Origin: Methylomonas methanica
GTDB lineage: Bacteria; Pseudomonadota; Gammaproteobacteria; Methylococcales; Methylomonadaceae
DNA length: 64,000 bases
Reading direction: 5' to 3'
Assembly: GCF_001644035.1 (NCBI RefSeq)
Contig: NZ_LUUG01000049.1
Span: 182,036-246,035 of the forward strand
Position 1 is the stretch's first letter. Every line of letters starts with the position of its first letter. Under the pieces are notes generated by a model. It was not told where the DNA came from. It did no database searches and saw nothing but the letters and a program-made list of their open reading frames with translations. Both the position numbers and the translations under genes were made by a program. Positions 52,275-62,046 of the stretch are shown piece after piece.

Positions 52275-55247
52275 TTACAGTGCGTTGAGCGAATGTTGCT
52301 CGGCGCCGGTGTCCAAGCCAAAATTGGCTCTTTGAATGATCTCTTTACGCATTTGCGGACTGAGCGTAACGAAATACGCCGAGTAGCCCGCCACGCGTAT
52401 CATCAGATCCTTGAACGGTTCCAGGGCTTTATGCTCGGCCTCGCCGGCACCGGATTGCCCGGCGGCTGTGGCGGCGCGATCAGCGGCGACCAGATCGTTG
52501 ATCGACGACACGCACATTTGCACCAACACACCGTTTTGATCGGCAAAGGCCTTCATATAGCGTGAGAACAACTCGGTATCTTCTTCGATATGGCCGCGAT
52601 CGCGGGTGGTCAGGCTGAGGTTGTAGGTATAGCCGTTCTGCACGGTGTTGGCATTCACCGACGTGACCGACAGCATATGATCCAACAGATTAACCGGCTC
52701 GCCGTTGGCTTTCACCACACCCGGACACGGCGTGATGCCGCTGGCGAAAGACTCGCCGCTACGCCGGCCATTGGGTGTGGCCTTGGTCAACATGCCGAAA
52801 CCGGCATGATTGGTCATGCTCCAGTAACCGGGCAGATAGCGCCCGCCGCGATGCGTGCGATATTGGGCAAACACTTCCTGCAACATTTCGGTCAGTAGGT
52901 GTGTGTATTTCACGGCCGTGGCGTTGTTGTAAATGCCCCCGGGAGTTTGGTCGACACCAGCGCCGTATTTGGGGGCCAAACGCACCATTTCCTTGATTTG
53001 TTTTAACCGCTCCTTACTCAGATTGGGCAGGCTGAGCGGCGCATCTTCGGGATGCAACCAGTTTCGCACCCGCGCCAGAAATGCCTGCCAGGCGCTTTTT
53101 GGCTGTAAGCTGATTTCATCGAAATCGGCCTGCATCGCCGCCAGCAATTCGCCGGCCGAGATTTTGCCGCCAAACACCAAGCTATCCAGCACGCAAAACG
53201 AGTCGATCACATCGGCCAAACCGATCACGGCAATCCCCGCTGAGTTGTATTTAGCGCCGCCGGCCGACACGTCGCGAAAACTGGCGCCGCCGCTGTCCGG
53301 CGTATTGGTGGGTCCGGTGAACAACCCGGACAAGAACGGCGACTGCCGGGATTGTTCGTAGAAACGGCCGAAGTAATTGTTGCATTGCACTACATGCCGG
53401 GCCATTTCGTTCAGTTGAAATTTAAAGGCCTCGATAAAGGCTTGCATGCTATCGATTTGGAGCAACGGCTGGGTGGTATAACGCGCGTCGCCGTAAAACA
53501 GGTTAGGCGAGTTCGGCGCCACGCCATCACTGCGGTGTTTGCCGCCATACAAAGCCAGCTCCAATACCGCCGGCAAGACCATCAGGGTTGAACCGGTATT
53601 GCCGTAATGTTTATGCGCGGCATTTTCTTCGATGCAACCGATCGAGGTGTAGTCGTAGGCATCCGCCAAGGCTTCTTCTGGACTGATACCGGCATGTGCC
53701 GCATAGTAACTAGCCATGGCCGGCACCACTGCCGCATCGCCATGTAAAGCAGGTGTGGCTCGGGTCAGGATATTGACCTGGCAAATCCGTTTCAGATACG
53801 GGTCCATTACCTCGACCGGCAGCGGCTTGCCTTGCGCGTCGCGGTGATGCACATCACGGTGATAGCGGGCATGCACGTTCGGGTCACGAATCGACAAGAT
53901 CTCGGTGGCTTTCAGAATGATATAGGTCATGTCATTGACTGCATCGACAACCTGGCCATTTTCGTAGCGGGTACCGCCGACCGTTAGAGCCTGATTGGAG
54001 CCGCTGCCGGCGAACAGCGTTTCCGAACCGGAGGTGGACAGCGGCACGTGATCGGAACAATGCAGAAAGAAATGGCTGACCAGTTCTACCGCCCGACGAG
54101 TGTAATTGTCCTGCTCCGCAGCACTATCCAGTTTTTGCCAATCAGCCAGGTAGAACGGGTTGAGTATTTGATCCAAACGGCCGATGGAAAAACCGAAATT
54201 AGTATTTTCCTGTAGCAACAGGTGATAGCAGATCCAGACTACCGCGAGCGCTTCGTGCAAGGTTTCGGCGGGCTGTGCCGGAATTTTCCGGCAAATAGCA
54301 GCCAGCGCCAGATTGCCGGCTTTATCAGCGGCCTCGGCCAGATGCTGTGCGTAAATTTTGGCGCCTTCGTAAACCGCGATGACGCCTTGCAGAAACTCTA
54401 CTTGCTGCGGCGTGGCCGCTACGCCATCGGTGATGTCCTTTCTGGCCCGTTCGATTAGACCATCGAAGCCATATTTCAATACGCGTTCGAAATCCGGCAC
54501 CGTATGCGATACGCAAGTAGCCTTGTCGGATAGGAAGAAAGCCACCCGCTCCATCAATTCCTGAGCTTTCGGTGTTTGTCCGGCTTTTTTACGTAACGGT
54601 GGATCGATGGATGGCTGATAGTTACCGCCTACCCTGTCGCGGTTTTCATAGTCGGCGCTATCGTAATCGCTGTAACGGGCCAGTTCCTGCACCGGTTTTT
54701 GTTCCAGCCAAAATGGAAAAATCTCCCGATTCAGACGGTCCGCCACTTCCGGGCGAATCTTGAACGGATTTTGGGCGCGGGTAGTGACGGTTTTTAATTC
54801 CGGCCAGATGCAATAACCGATAGTATCGGCATAGACCACCGGACCGACGAAGCTGGTGGTAGTTTGGCCAGGCAGCAAATCGTCCGCTTTAACGAGCGCG
54901 GTTTTGTTGGCAAATATATGATGCAGCGCTTTGGCGCGCCGGGTGTAAGGCGGCAAGGCCTGATTCTCGGGCTTGCGCAAGAACTCCGTCAGCAAGCGCG
55001 GCAATTCGTCGCAAATCTCCGGTATACCTTCCGGCGCAAACAGCTTCTCTCGCCAGGCGCTGACAACCGGGAACTGTTCCAGCGTGATGTTACGGAGCGC
55101 CAAGTCCTTCAGAGTTTTAATTTTCTGGAAATCTTGATTGGCGATGGGAAATAAATCGATTTTGCCGGAACCGGAGTCCGGCACTGTGGAACTTTTGCCG
55201 AGTTCTACCGAAATACCGCCGTCGGCTGATGGATATGGAACAGACAT
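52275..55247 (-). CDS. Large glycyl radical enzyme
   Basis: A 990-residue member of the pyruvate formate-lyase/glycerol dehydratase superfamily. Thiyl cysteine C538 sits in IGCIEE (the CxE form of dehydratases, decarboxylases and C-C lyases other than PFL) and the radical glycine G954 in RVAGYSAYF. SHTVPDFERVL near 247 is also dehydratase-like. It is some 150 residues longer than usual members, partly through extra helices near 715-760 and 920-945. AGGAGA precedes ATG 55247. Substrate unknown; neighbours suggest a lipid or acyl compound. Confidence 0.9.
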   Translation of the reverse strand: MSVPYPSADGGISVELGKSSTVPDSGSGKIDLFPIANQDFQKIKTLKDLALRNITLEQFPVVSAWREKLFAPEGIPEICDELPRLLTEFLRKPENQALPPYTRRAKALHHIFANKTALVKADDLLPGQTTTSFVGPVVYADTIGYCIWPELKTVTTRAQNPFKIRPEVADRLNREIFPFWLEQKPVQELARYSDYDSADYENRDRVGGNYQPSIDPPLRKKAGQTPKAQELMERVAFFLSDKATCVSHTVPDFERVLKYGFDGLIERARKDITDGVAATPQQVEFLQGVIAVYEGAKIYAQHLAEAADKAGNLALAAICRKIPAQPAETLHEALAVVWICYHLLLQENTNFGFSIGRLDQILNPFYLADWQKLDSAAEQDNYTRRAVELVSHFFLHCSDHVPLSTSGSETLFAGSGSNQALTVGGTRYENGQVVDAVNDMTYIILKATEILSIRDPNVHARYHRDVHHRDAQGKPLPVEVMDPYLKRICQVNILTRATPALHGDAAVVPAMASYYAAHAGISPEEALADAYDYTSIGCIEENAAHKHYGNTGSTLMVLPAVLELALYGGKHRSDGVAPNSPNLFYGDARYTTQPLLQIDSMQAFIEAFKFQLNEMARHVVQCNNYFGRFYEQSRQSPFLSGLFTGPTNTPDSGGASFRDVSAGGAKYNSAGIAVIGLADVIDSFCVLDSLVFGGKISAGELLAAMQADFDEISLQPKSAWQAFLARVRNWLHPEDAPLSLPNLSKERLKQIKEMVRLAPKYGAGVDQTPGGIYNNATAVKYTHLLTEMLQEVFAQYRTHRGGRYLPGYWSMTNHAGFGMLTKATPNGRRSGESFASGITPCPGVVKANGEPVNLLDHMLSVTSVNANTVQNGYTYNLSLTTRDRGHIEEDTELFSRYMKAFADQNGVLVQMCVSSINDLVAADRAATAAGQSGAGEAEHKALEPFKDLMIRVAGYSAYFVTLSPQMRKEIIQRANFGLDTGAEQHSLNAL

Positions 55248-55488
55248 GTTCAATCTCCTTTACAACAGAACGATCCCTCGAAAGCGTATGCCGACAGCTT
55301 GCGGCGTCATCGCCAGCTCCCTGCTCCGGCCATTTTTGTGATGCACATCTAAATTATAGACCAATCCATGCAAAACGTAAGGAAATAATCTAGCGCTAAT
55401 TACCGGCATACCAGCGGCGAATTTGGAGTTTTAATGCTGCTGATTGTTAGCCGCAGTCTAACGGACTAACTTTAACAACCTGATCAGT

Positions 55489-56994
55489 TTAACGCCGGGT
55501 ATAACGATGTTTTACCCCGGCGGGGAAATATTGCGCATCCGCAAAACTATGTAAGCTGATTTGCGGCAGTTGTTTTTCAGCTGGCGTGTAATTGGCAAAT
55601 TCGCTGTTCAAGCGCAGTAGTTGCGCACGGATGGAGGCGGCTATCTTTGGCGCCAGCGCCGGTTCGGGCACCACGCCCGGCAATAATTCCACGGCGATAT
55701 GCAGATATTTATCGCCCTCCGCGTTTTCCTGAGTTTGCAGGACAAATTTACCGGTCACCCAAGCCATGATTTCCGGCTGCTCCAATCCCACCGTGACGTT
55801 TTCCGGATAGATATTGGCGCCGTAATACGACACGGTAAAATCCGCCCTGCCGAATACATACACAAACGGCAAATTACGAGCTTGAAAACTGCTATCCAAA
55901 CCTAAATCCTCGACCGACTGCACACCGTGCTGCCGCAAAAACTCCCAGAGCTGCGCGTAGCTCAATACCCCGCCCTTATCGGCGATGTGGTAGCGCAACA
56001 AGGGTACGCTGTTCTCGCCGGTGACCACCAAAGTCCCCTCGTGGACTTCGAAGAAACGGCTGTGCGGATCGTATTGCACTAGTGTCGGCAGCCGGGATTC
56101 GCCGAACAAAGCTCGAGCTACTTCCGGCCGTTGCGACAACCAACGGCGAATGGCGATGCTGAGCGGCGTTTCGTTACCCAATACGCCGCCGTCTGCGGTA
56201 CCGTACAAAGATGCCGAATCGAAACAAACCGATTCCGAACCGATACGCTCGGACAGCAAGCTGCGCCATTCCTCGCTAAACACCTCACCGGCAAACACCA
56301 ATTTGGGTTTAAATTGTGCCCAATCTATGCCCTCGGCGGCACCGGCATCGATCACGTCTTTCACAAACGGCGGATACCCCAACAGCACGGTTTGCTCAAA
56401 ATGTGGCGCCAATTCGCGCACCACCCGAAAAATCTCGACTTTGTTATTACCCGGCGTCGCCACCAGCAACGGATAGCCCTTATGCGCCAGATGCCAACAA
56501 CAAGACGTGGTAAACAAACCGCCCACCCAATTACCTAACGCAAAACACACCACCGCCAGCGTACTGCGTTTATCGGCCTGAAAACTATCCTTGAACACTT
56601 GTTCGAACCGCACCGCCACATCCAGTTCATACTCGGCCGAACGCGGCCAAAACGTCGGCACACCGGTGGAACCGGACGATACCGCTACCCGATCCGCGCC
56701 GCTCAGACTCCCGCCGAAACAACGTTCCGGCAAGGGATAGGCTTGCATGTAGTTCGCCTTGTTGATTAAGGGCAGATTTTGGAATTCCGGGTAAGCCTTA
56801 ATCTGCGCGGGATCGATTTGATTGGCTTGCAAAAACTGGCGATAAGCGGGAACCTCTGCCGCACAACGTTGAAATAAATCCAGCATTTTTTGCTGCGGAT
56901 TAAGCGCTTGATGTTCGGCAAGTAAGGCATCCAATGGCGTGGACAGAAAATGCTGAAATGCTGCCGCGGAAGACGTCGTCGGTAAATAGCTCAT
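55489..56994 (-). CDS. Phenylacetate-CoA ligase-like adenylating enzyme
   Basis: A 501-residue ANL-superfamily protein with SSGSTGVPTFWPRS (P-loop, near 133-146), YGTADGGV and YYGANIYPENV, the order seen in PaaK-like ligases, which activate carboxylic acids with ATP and CoA. Start 56994 follows AGGTGG. Divergent from the dehydrogenase at 57082 and upstream of the radical enzyme on the same strand, with a 240-base gap. Its acid substrate is unknown. Confidence 0.82.
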   Translation of the reverse strand: MSYLPTTSSAAAFQHFLSTPLDALLAEHQALNPQQKMLDLFQRCAAEVPAYRQFLQANQIDPAQIKAYPEFQNLPLINKANYMQAYPLPERCFGGSLSGADRVAVSSGSTGVPTFWPRSAEYELDVAVRFEQVFKDSFQADKRSTLAVVCFALGNWVGGLFTTSCCWHLAHKGYPLLVATPGNNKVEIFRVVRELAPHFEQTVLLGYPPFVKDVIDAGAAEGIDWAQFKPKLVFAGEVFSEEWRSLLSERIGSESVCFDSASLYGTADGGVLGNETPLSIAIRRWLSQRPEVARALFGESRLPTLVQYDPHSRFFEVHEGTLVVTGENSVPLLRYHIADKGGVLSYAQLWEFLRQHGVQSVEDLGLDSSFQARNLPFVYVFGRADFTVSYYGANIYPENVTVGLEQPEIMAWVTGKFVLQTQENAEGDKYLHIAVELLPGVVPEPALAPKIAASIRAQLLRLNSEFANYTPAEKQLPQISLHSFADAQYFPAGVKHRYTRR

Positions 56995-57081
56995 TGGAAA
57001 CCACCTGAAAAATACTAAAGGTATATTCTTGCCCAGAATATTTGGTAAAAATAAATTTTCTAAAGCGCCCCACCCGCACAA

Positions 57082-58077
57082 ATGCAAGCTCTGACATTAG
57101 ACAAATTATTATCCTATCGCAACGATATTTCGATACCGGACTTAGCTGCCGGCGAGGCGTTGATTGAGTTACGCCTGGCCGGTATCTGCGCCACCGACCT
57201 GGAACTGGTGCAGGGCTATGCCGGCTTTTCCGGCATCCTCGGCCACGAATTTGTCGGTACGGTAGTTGCGGTTGCCGATGACAAACATCTAGACTGGCTA
57301 AACCGGCGCGTGGTGGGTTCCATCAACATCGGCTGCAACGCCTGCGAGGTGTGCCGAAGCGACGGCCCCGAGCATTGCCTGAACCGCAAAGTGCTGGGGA
57401 TCCGCGGCAAAGACGGGGTATTTGCCGATTATTTCAGCCTGCCGGTTACCAACTTATACGCCGTTCCCAGCGCCGTACCGGACCAAGCCGCGGTGTTTAC
57501 TGAACCCTTGGCCGCGGCATTACGCGTCGTCAAGCAAATTGCCAGCCTGCCCATCTCCGAGGTCGCCGTCGTCGGCCCCGGCCGCTTGGGTATGTTGATC
57601 GCCAAGGTACTGAGTCTGGCCGGCTACCGGGTCACGCTGTTGGGCAGATCAACAAGCTCCTTGGCTTTACCCAAACAATGGCAACTGGCTACCGGCTTAA
57701 CTACCGAGATTCCGGACAATTGTTTCGACTGCGTCGTCGATGCCAGCGGTCAGGCCGCCGGCTTTGCCGAGGCCTTGCGTATCGTCAAACCGCGCGGCAC
57801 CTTGGTGTTAAAAAGCACCTTCGCGGCCAATGCGGCGCTGGATTTAAGCAAAGTGGTGGTTTACGAAATCAACATTATCGGTTCCCGGTGCGGTCCGTTT
57901 GCAGACGCATTAGCGCTGCTGGCGCAGAACAAACTGCCCGTGGAAACCATGATAGACGGCCAATACCCACTTAGTGACGGGCTTGCCGCATTCGCGCACG
58001 CCGCGCAAGCCGGCGTCAGAAAAATTCTGTTACAGCCCGCAAAACTGCCTGCCGATTGCCCGGTTGAGACCGGATGA
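57082..58077 (+). CDS. Zinc-dependent medium-chain dehydrogenase
   Basis: A 331-residue MDR-family enzyme: catalytic zinc region (GICATDLELVQG, GHEFVG), structural zinc cysteines in CNACEVCRSDGPEHC (near 89-103), and an NAD-binding GPGRLGMLIAK. Closest in look to threonine or sorbitol dehydrogenases. Divergent from the CoA-ligase-like gene with about 87 bases between, so the two probably share control. Confidence 0.85.
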   Translation: MQALTLDKLLSYRNDISIPDLAAGEALIELRLAGICATDLELVQGYAGFSGILGHEFVGTVVAVADDKHLDWLNRRVVGSINIGCNACEVCRSDGPEHCLNRKVLGIRGKDGVFADYFSLPVTNLYAVPSAVPDQAAVFTEPLAAALRVVKQIASLPISEVAVVGPGRLGMLIAKVLSLAGYRVTLLGRSTSSLALPKQWQLATGLTTEIPDNCFDCVVDASGQAAGFAEALRIVKPRGTLVLKSTFAANAALDLSKVVVYEINIIGSRCGPFADALALLAQNKLPVETMIDGQYPLSDGLAAFAHAAQAGVRKILLQPAKLPADCPVETG

Positions 58078-58307
58078 ATTACCTCACAGGTCGATGTTTG
58101 CTGATTTTTCCAGCAAGCTCGGCTTGCCGCTTCTCCCTCGATATTTCTAGTGGGTCATTATTTGGTCGGCGGCAAGGCCAATGCTGGCGTGATCGCATCG
58201 TTTGCCTTATCCTGGCTGTCGACCTTACCCTGCGCGGCTGTCAATTCCGCTGCCATTTCACACTACCTTAGCGCCTATCTTCAATAATAAAAAATACGAG
58301 GCTTTTC

Positions 58308-59351
58308 ATGACTACCAGTATCGAAATCAGCGAATCGGTTCGCCATTACTATGGTCAGGTACTGCAATCCAGCGATGACCTGAAAACCAGCGCCTGTTGC
58401 AGCATCGACGCCATGCCAAGCTATTTAAAAGCGCTACTGGCGGGATTACATCCGGAAGTGCTGGAACGTTTCTACGGCTGCGGTTCACCGTTGCCGCCGG
58501 CCCTGGAAGGTAAGACCGTGTTGGATTTGGGCTGCGGCACCGGCCGCGACTGTTATCTGCTATCAAAACTGGTTGGACCGACAGGCCGGGTGATCGGCGT
58601 GGATATGACGCCCGAACAATTGGAAGTCGCCGTCCGTCACCGCGACTGGCATGCCGAACGCTTTGGGTTTGCCAACGTTGAGTTTTTACATGGTCACATC
58701 GAAAACCTGCACACCGTGAGTATCACCGATAACAGCATCGACGTCGTGGTGTCCAACTGCGTGATCAATCTATCGCCGGAAAAACCCCGTGTGCTGGCGG
58801 AAATATTCCGGGTGTTGAAACCGGGCGGCGAACTGTATTTCTCCGACGTATTCGCCGACCGCCGCATACCCACCGAACTGCGCCAAGACCCGGTTTTATT
58901 GGGCGAATGCCTGGGTGGTGCTTTGTATTGGGAAGACTTCCGGCGCATTTTGCAAAACTTGGGCTGCCCGGATGTCCGCAAGGTCAAGCAAAATGCTATC
59001 AGCATCGACGACGCCGAGGTGTTCGCCAAAATCGGCATGGTCAAGTTCGATTCGGTGACGGTGCGGGCCTTTAAAATGCCATTGGAAGATCGTTGCGAAG
59101 ACTTCGGCCAAGTCGCCGTTTATTTGGGCACTATCGACCAACATCCCCACAGTTTCGATCTGGACGATCATCATCATTTCGAGACCGGCCGGCCGTTAAG
59201 AGTCTGCGGCAACACCGCCGACATGCTGGCGGGCAGCCGCTACGGCGATCACTTCCAGGTGTTGGGCGACAAATCCCGGCATTTCGGTTTATTCGATTGC
59301 TCACCCGGACCCGGCAGCGAATCGGCCAAGGCTGATAGTGCGTGTTGTTAA
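58308..59351 (+). CDS. arsM: ArsM-like arsenite methyltransferase
   Basis: A 347-residue SAM methyltransferase with VLDLGCGTGRDCYLLSKL (motif I) and the cysteines typical of ArsM: CC near 30, C58, VSNCVINLS, GECLGGALYWEDF. A C-terminal extension holds further cysteines (end SACC). Together with ArsS two genes on, it belongs to arsenosugar-type metabolism. GAGG before the start. Confidence 0.85.
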   Translation: MTTSIEISESVRHYYGQVLQSSDDLKTSACCSIDAMPSYLKALLAGLHPEVLERFYGCGSPLPPALEGKTVLDLGCGTGRDCYLLSKLVGPTGRVIGVDMTPEQLEVAVRHRDWHAERFGFANVEFLHGHIENLHTVSITDNSIDVVVSNCVINLSPEKPRVLAEIFRVLKPGGELYFSDVFADRRIPTELRQDPVLLGECLGGALYWEDFRRILQNLGCPDVRKVKQNAISIDDAEVFAKIGMVKFDSVTVRAFKMPLEDRCEDFGQVAVYLGTIDQHPHSFDLDDHHHFETGRPLRVCGNTADMLAGSRYGDHFQVLGDKSRHFGLFDCSPGPGSESAKADSACC

Positions 59352-59359
59352 GCATCGAG

Positions 59360-59494
59360 ATGAACTTATCCGATCAATTGAACGAAGGCCTGCTGGCCGA
59401 AGATTGGCGGCGTAACAGCCGTGAGGTCGTCTTCTCCGATTTCGATCAAATCGACAGCGACACTGATGAAGCCCATGAAGACACGTTTTCATGA
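59360..59494 (+). CDS. Possible 44-residue acidic peptide in the arsenic operon
   Basis: An in-line frame 8 bases after arsM: ATG 59360 to TGA 59494, rich in Asp/Glu at its end (DFDQIDSDTDEAHEDTFS). No strong ribosome site. It fills the gap to the DUF3047 gene; may be a real small gene coupled to arsM. Low certainty. Confidence 0.35.
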   Translation: MNLSDQLNEGLLAEDWRRNSREVVFSDFDQIDSDTDEAHEDTFS

Positions 59495-59534
59495 GCAGCG
59501 GCCCAACTACTTGAAAGGATTTGGACGACAAATT

Positions 59535-60227
59535 ATGACAGCTTCCTCTCCTGTTTATGTTAGCGCCCGAAGGGCATTCGTAAAAAATCGCCTGTTGCTT
59601 TGCCTGGCGATTTTGCTGCCACAGCATGCGGCGGTTGCCGATAACAAATTGCCTATCGGCGAATTCAGCCGCAATAGTCTGGAGGGTTGGGAGCATAAAA
59701 GTTTCAAAGGCAACACCCAATATCGGTTGCAAGCTATGGATGGCATGACGGTGTTGACTGCCGATAGTCGTGCCGCCGGTTCCGGCTTGTTCAAGGAACA
59801 GCGTATCGACCTTACCCAGACGCCATTCCTGAACTGGTCGTGGCGCATCGGCAATCGTTTGCCTGGCTTGAACGAACAAAGCAAGGCTGGCGACGACTAT
59901 GCGGCGCGTGTGTATGTAGTGGTCAAAGGCGGGCTGGCGTTTTGGCAAACCAAGGCCATCAATTATGTCTGGGCCGGCAACACTAAACAGGACAGCGTCT
60001 GGCCCAATGCCTTTGCCGGGGAGCATGCGATGATGATGGCCTTGCGCGGGCCGGAAGCATCGTTGAAGGTTTGGCAAACCGAAAAACGTAATATCCGGGC
60101 CGATTTCAAGAAACTATTCGGTGAAGACATCACCGCTATCGATGCCGTCGCCATCATGACCGATACCGACAACAGCAACGGCTCGGTGTCTGCTGTTTAC
60201 GGCGACATCTGGTTTTCCAAGGATTAA
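59535..60227 (+). CDS. DUF3047 exported protein
   Basis: A 230-residue protein with signal-like segment (LLLCLAILLPQHAAVADN, about 22-39) and the DUF3047 core: FLNWSWRIGNRLPG, AGDDYAARVYVVVKGG, IMTDTDNSNGSV. Function unknown. It lies between arsM and arsS, 2 bases before arsS, which ties it to arsenosugar formation or export. Start choice between 59535 and 59475 is uncertain. Confidence 0.8.
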   Translation: MTASSPVYVSARRAFVKNRLLLCLAILLPQHAAVADNKLPIGEFSRNSLEGWEHKSFKGNTQYRLQAMDGMTVLTADSRAAGSGLFKEQRIDLTQTPFLNWSWRIGNRLPGLNEQSKAGDDYAARVYVVVKGGLAFWQTKAINYVWAGNTKQDSVWPNAFAGEHAMMMALRGPEASLKVWQTEKRNIRADFKKLFGEDITAIDAVAIMTDTDNSNGSVSAVYGDIWFSKD

Positions 60228-60229
60228 GC

Positions 60230-61192
60230 ATGCACGACACCAAACCTCTGCTGATTAATAGTGACTTTCCGGCCCTATTCCGTAAGCCGCTGGAAGTGTT
60301 GCAAGTCAATCTCGGCTATTTGTGCAATCTGAGTTGCGTGCATTGCCATGTCAACGCCGGCCCCAAACGCACCGAGATGATGAGTCGGGAAACCGTTGAT
60401 CAGGTGCTGGCTTTGGCCGACGCAGCCAACATTCACACGCTGGACTTAACCGGCGGTGCGCCGGAAATGCACGCCGATTTTCGGTATCTGGTGCGAGCCG
60501 CGCGTGATCGGGGTATCGAGGTGATCGACCGTTGTAATCTGACCATCCTGGAAGAACCGGCATACGCCGATCTCGCCGAGTTTCTGGCCGCGCAGCAGGT
60601 CAACATTGTCGCGTCTCTGCCATGTTATCTGGAAGAAAATGTCGACAAACAACGCGGCAAAGGCGTGTTCAAAGACAGCCTCGCCGCCTTGCAGCACCTG
60701 AATCGCTTGGGTTATGGTCAGCCGGACAGCGGATTGGAGTTGAATTTAGTGTTCAACCCGCAAGACGCCGTGTTGCCGCCCGACCAGCAGCAACTGGAAC
60801 AAGCATATAAACAGCACTTGCAGCAACATTACGGCATCGTCTTCAACCGCCTGTTTGCCATCGCCAATATGCCGATTCAGCGCTTCGGCAGCACCTTGAT
60901 CAGCCATGGCCGCTTCGATTCTTATCTCGCGTTATTAAAAGACAGTTTTCGCGCCGACAATCTTGAAAATCTGATGTGCCTGAATACCCTCAGCATCGAC
61001 TGGCAAGGTTATGTCTACGATTGCGATTTCAATCAGATGCTGGATTTGCCGTTGGGTGCCGTAGCCAAACCCAAACTACATATCAGCGAGTTATCGCTTA
61101 CACAACTGCAAGACGCACCGATCACCACCGCCGCCCATTGCTACGGTTGCACAGCCGGCCAAGGCAGTAGTTGCGGCGGGGCCTTGGCCTGA
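60230..61192 (+). CDS. arsS: ArsS-like radical SAM protein
   Basis: A 320-residue radical SAM enzyme with CNLSCVHCHVNAGP (cluster cysteines near 32-39), SLPCYLEENVDKQRG and C-terminal cysteines (YVYDCDFNQML, HCYGCTAGQGSSCGG). These are the marks of ArsS, which joins the ribosyl group to dimethylarsenic compounds to form arsenosugars. Starts 2 bases after the DUF3047 gene. Confidence 0.9.
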   Translation: MHDTKPLLINSDFPALFRKPLEVLQVNLGYLCNLSCVHCHVNAGPKRTEMMSRETVDQVLALADAANIHTLDLTGGAPEMHADFRYLVRAARDRGIEVIDRCNLTILEEPAYADLAEFLAAQQVNIVASLPCYLEENVDKQRGKGVFKDSLAALQHLNRLGYGQPDSGLELNLVFNPQDAVLPPDQQQLEQAYKQHLQQHYGIVFNRLFAIANMPIQRFGSTLISHGRFDSYLALLKDSFRADNLENLMCLNTLSIDWQGYVYDCDFNQMLDLPLGAVAKPKLHISELSLTQLQDAPITTAAHCYGCTAGQGSSCGGALA

Positions 61193-61681
61193 CTGTGCCC
61201 TTATCCGGGCTTAAACAAGTAATGCTAAAGTGCTTGCTTGGATGGTTTTGTGCAATGAATGAAGCGTGCGAGATTTTGCAAAATATAACCTTAATGATAT
61301 ATTTTGAAGAAAGAGAGCGATTTAGAGTGTTTGTCGCCAACACTTGATTGCATGGATTTATACCCCTTTGTTTTGGCTATGTTCGCATTAGTAGTTGAAA
61401 GCGCATCGAAGACGTCATCCCGGCATGGATTGCCGGGATCCAGATCACAAGGACGTGAGACGCCTTAGCCATCCATGGTTTCTGGGCCCCGGCAATCCCT
61501 GCCGGGGCGACACCAACTAATAACGCAAACATTGCCTTTATTTTTGCCATTAAGACTTTGAGACTTCAGTAATCGTTAGCATATGAATGAGAACCCTCAA
61601 ACGATCACAAACACAATCCTTCATGCTATCGACATACAAACAGCGCTCTCCAAATCTTTTTTTTGTTAGAGGTTATCCTGG
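61193..61681. other. Gap with a dispersed inverted repeat
   Basis: No supported gene. Just after arsS, GCCC-ttatcc-GGGC may end transcription. At about 61413-61515 a dispersed repeat reads GTCATCCCGGCATGG then CCGGGATCCAG and closes CCCCGGCAATCCCTGCCGGG. The last 100 bases would hold the nrtS promoter; none is obvious. Confidence 0.4.
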
Positions 61682-61981
61682 ATGTGTAAATGGATTGACT
61701 TCAACGCCGCCGCTGGCAATGGTTTTGGAAAATTACTTCGTCATCATCGCACCGCCATCCGACTCGGCATCTACCGCCGCTCCGGCAAGGTTGCCTTGGT
61801 AGTAGGCACTCTGTTGAATTTGATCAATCATCCGCAGGCCGTGTTCGGCCTGCTGTGTTTGGATTACCCGGCGATGCAGAGTCTCGATGTGGTCAAGGCG
61901 CTATTAACCTATAGCGTGCCTTTTCTGGTAGCTAGTTACGGCGCTTTAACCGCGATTGCTCATCAGCGGATAGACCCGTAA
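61682..61981 (+). CDS. nrtS: NrtS-family nitrate/nitrite transporter
   Basis: A 99-residue membrane protein with two helices (about 37-60 and 70-93) and the family core RRSGKVALVVGTLLNLINHP, then LLTYSVPFLVASYGAL. NrtS proteins take part in nitrate/nitrite uptake or export. It stands 65 bases before a methionine-synthase-like gene. Confidence 0.85.
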   Translation: MCKWIDFNAAAGNGFGKLLRHHRTAIRLGIYRRSGKVALVVGTLLNLINHPQAVFGLLCLDYPAMQSLDVVKALLTYSVPFLVASYGALTAIAHQRIDP

Positions 61982-62046
61982 AGCCAGCCATTCACTTGAC
62001 CTAAGCCTCTGCAACCCATTCCCTTAACGCCATACAGGAACGCGAC

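Noticed and set aside
55247..55253. TTG start of the glycyl radical enzyme at 55253
   Set aside because: The AGGAGA site is better spaced for ATG 55247.
58074..58271. 65-codon frame after the dehydrogenase
   Set aside because: Cysteine- and arginine-rich composition typical of a chance frame and no ribosome site of its own; another frame here also shows only a broken hydrophobic stretch.
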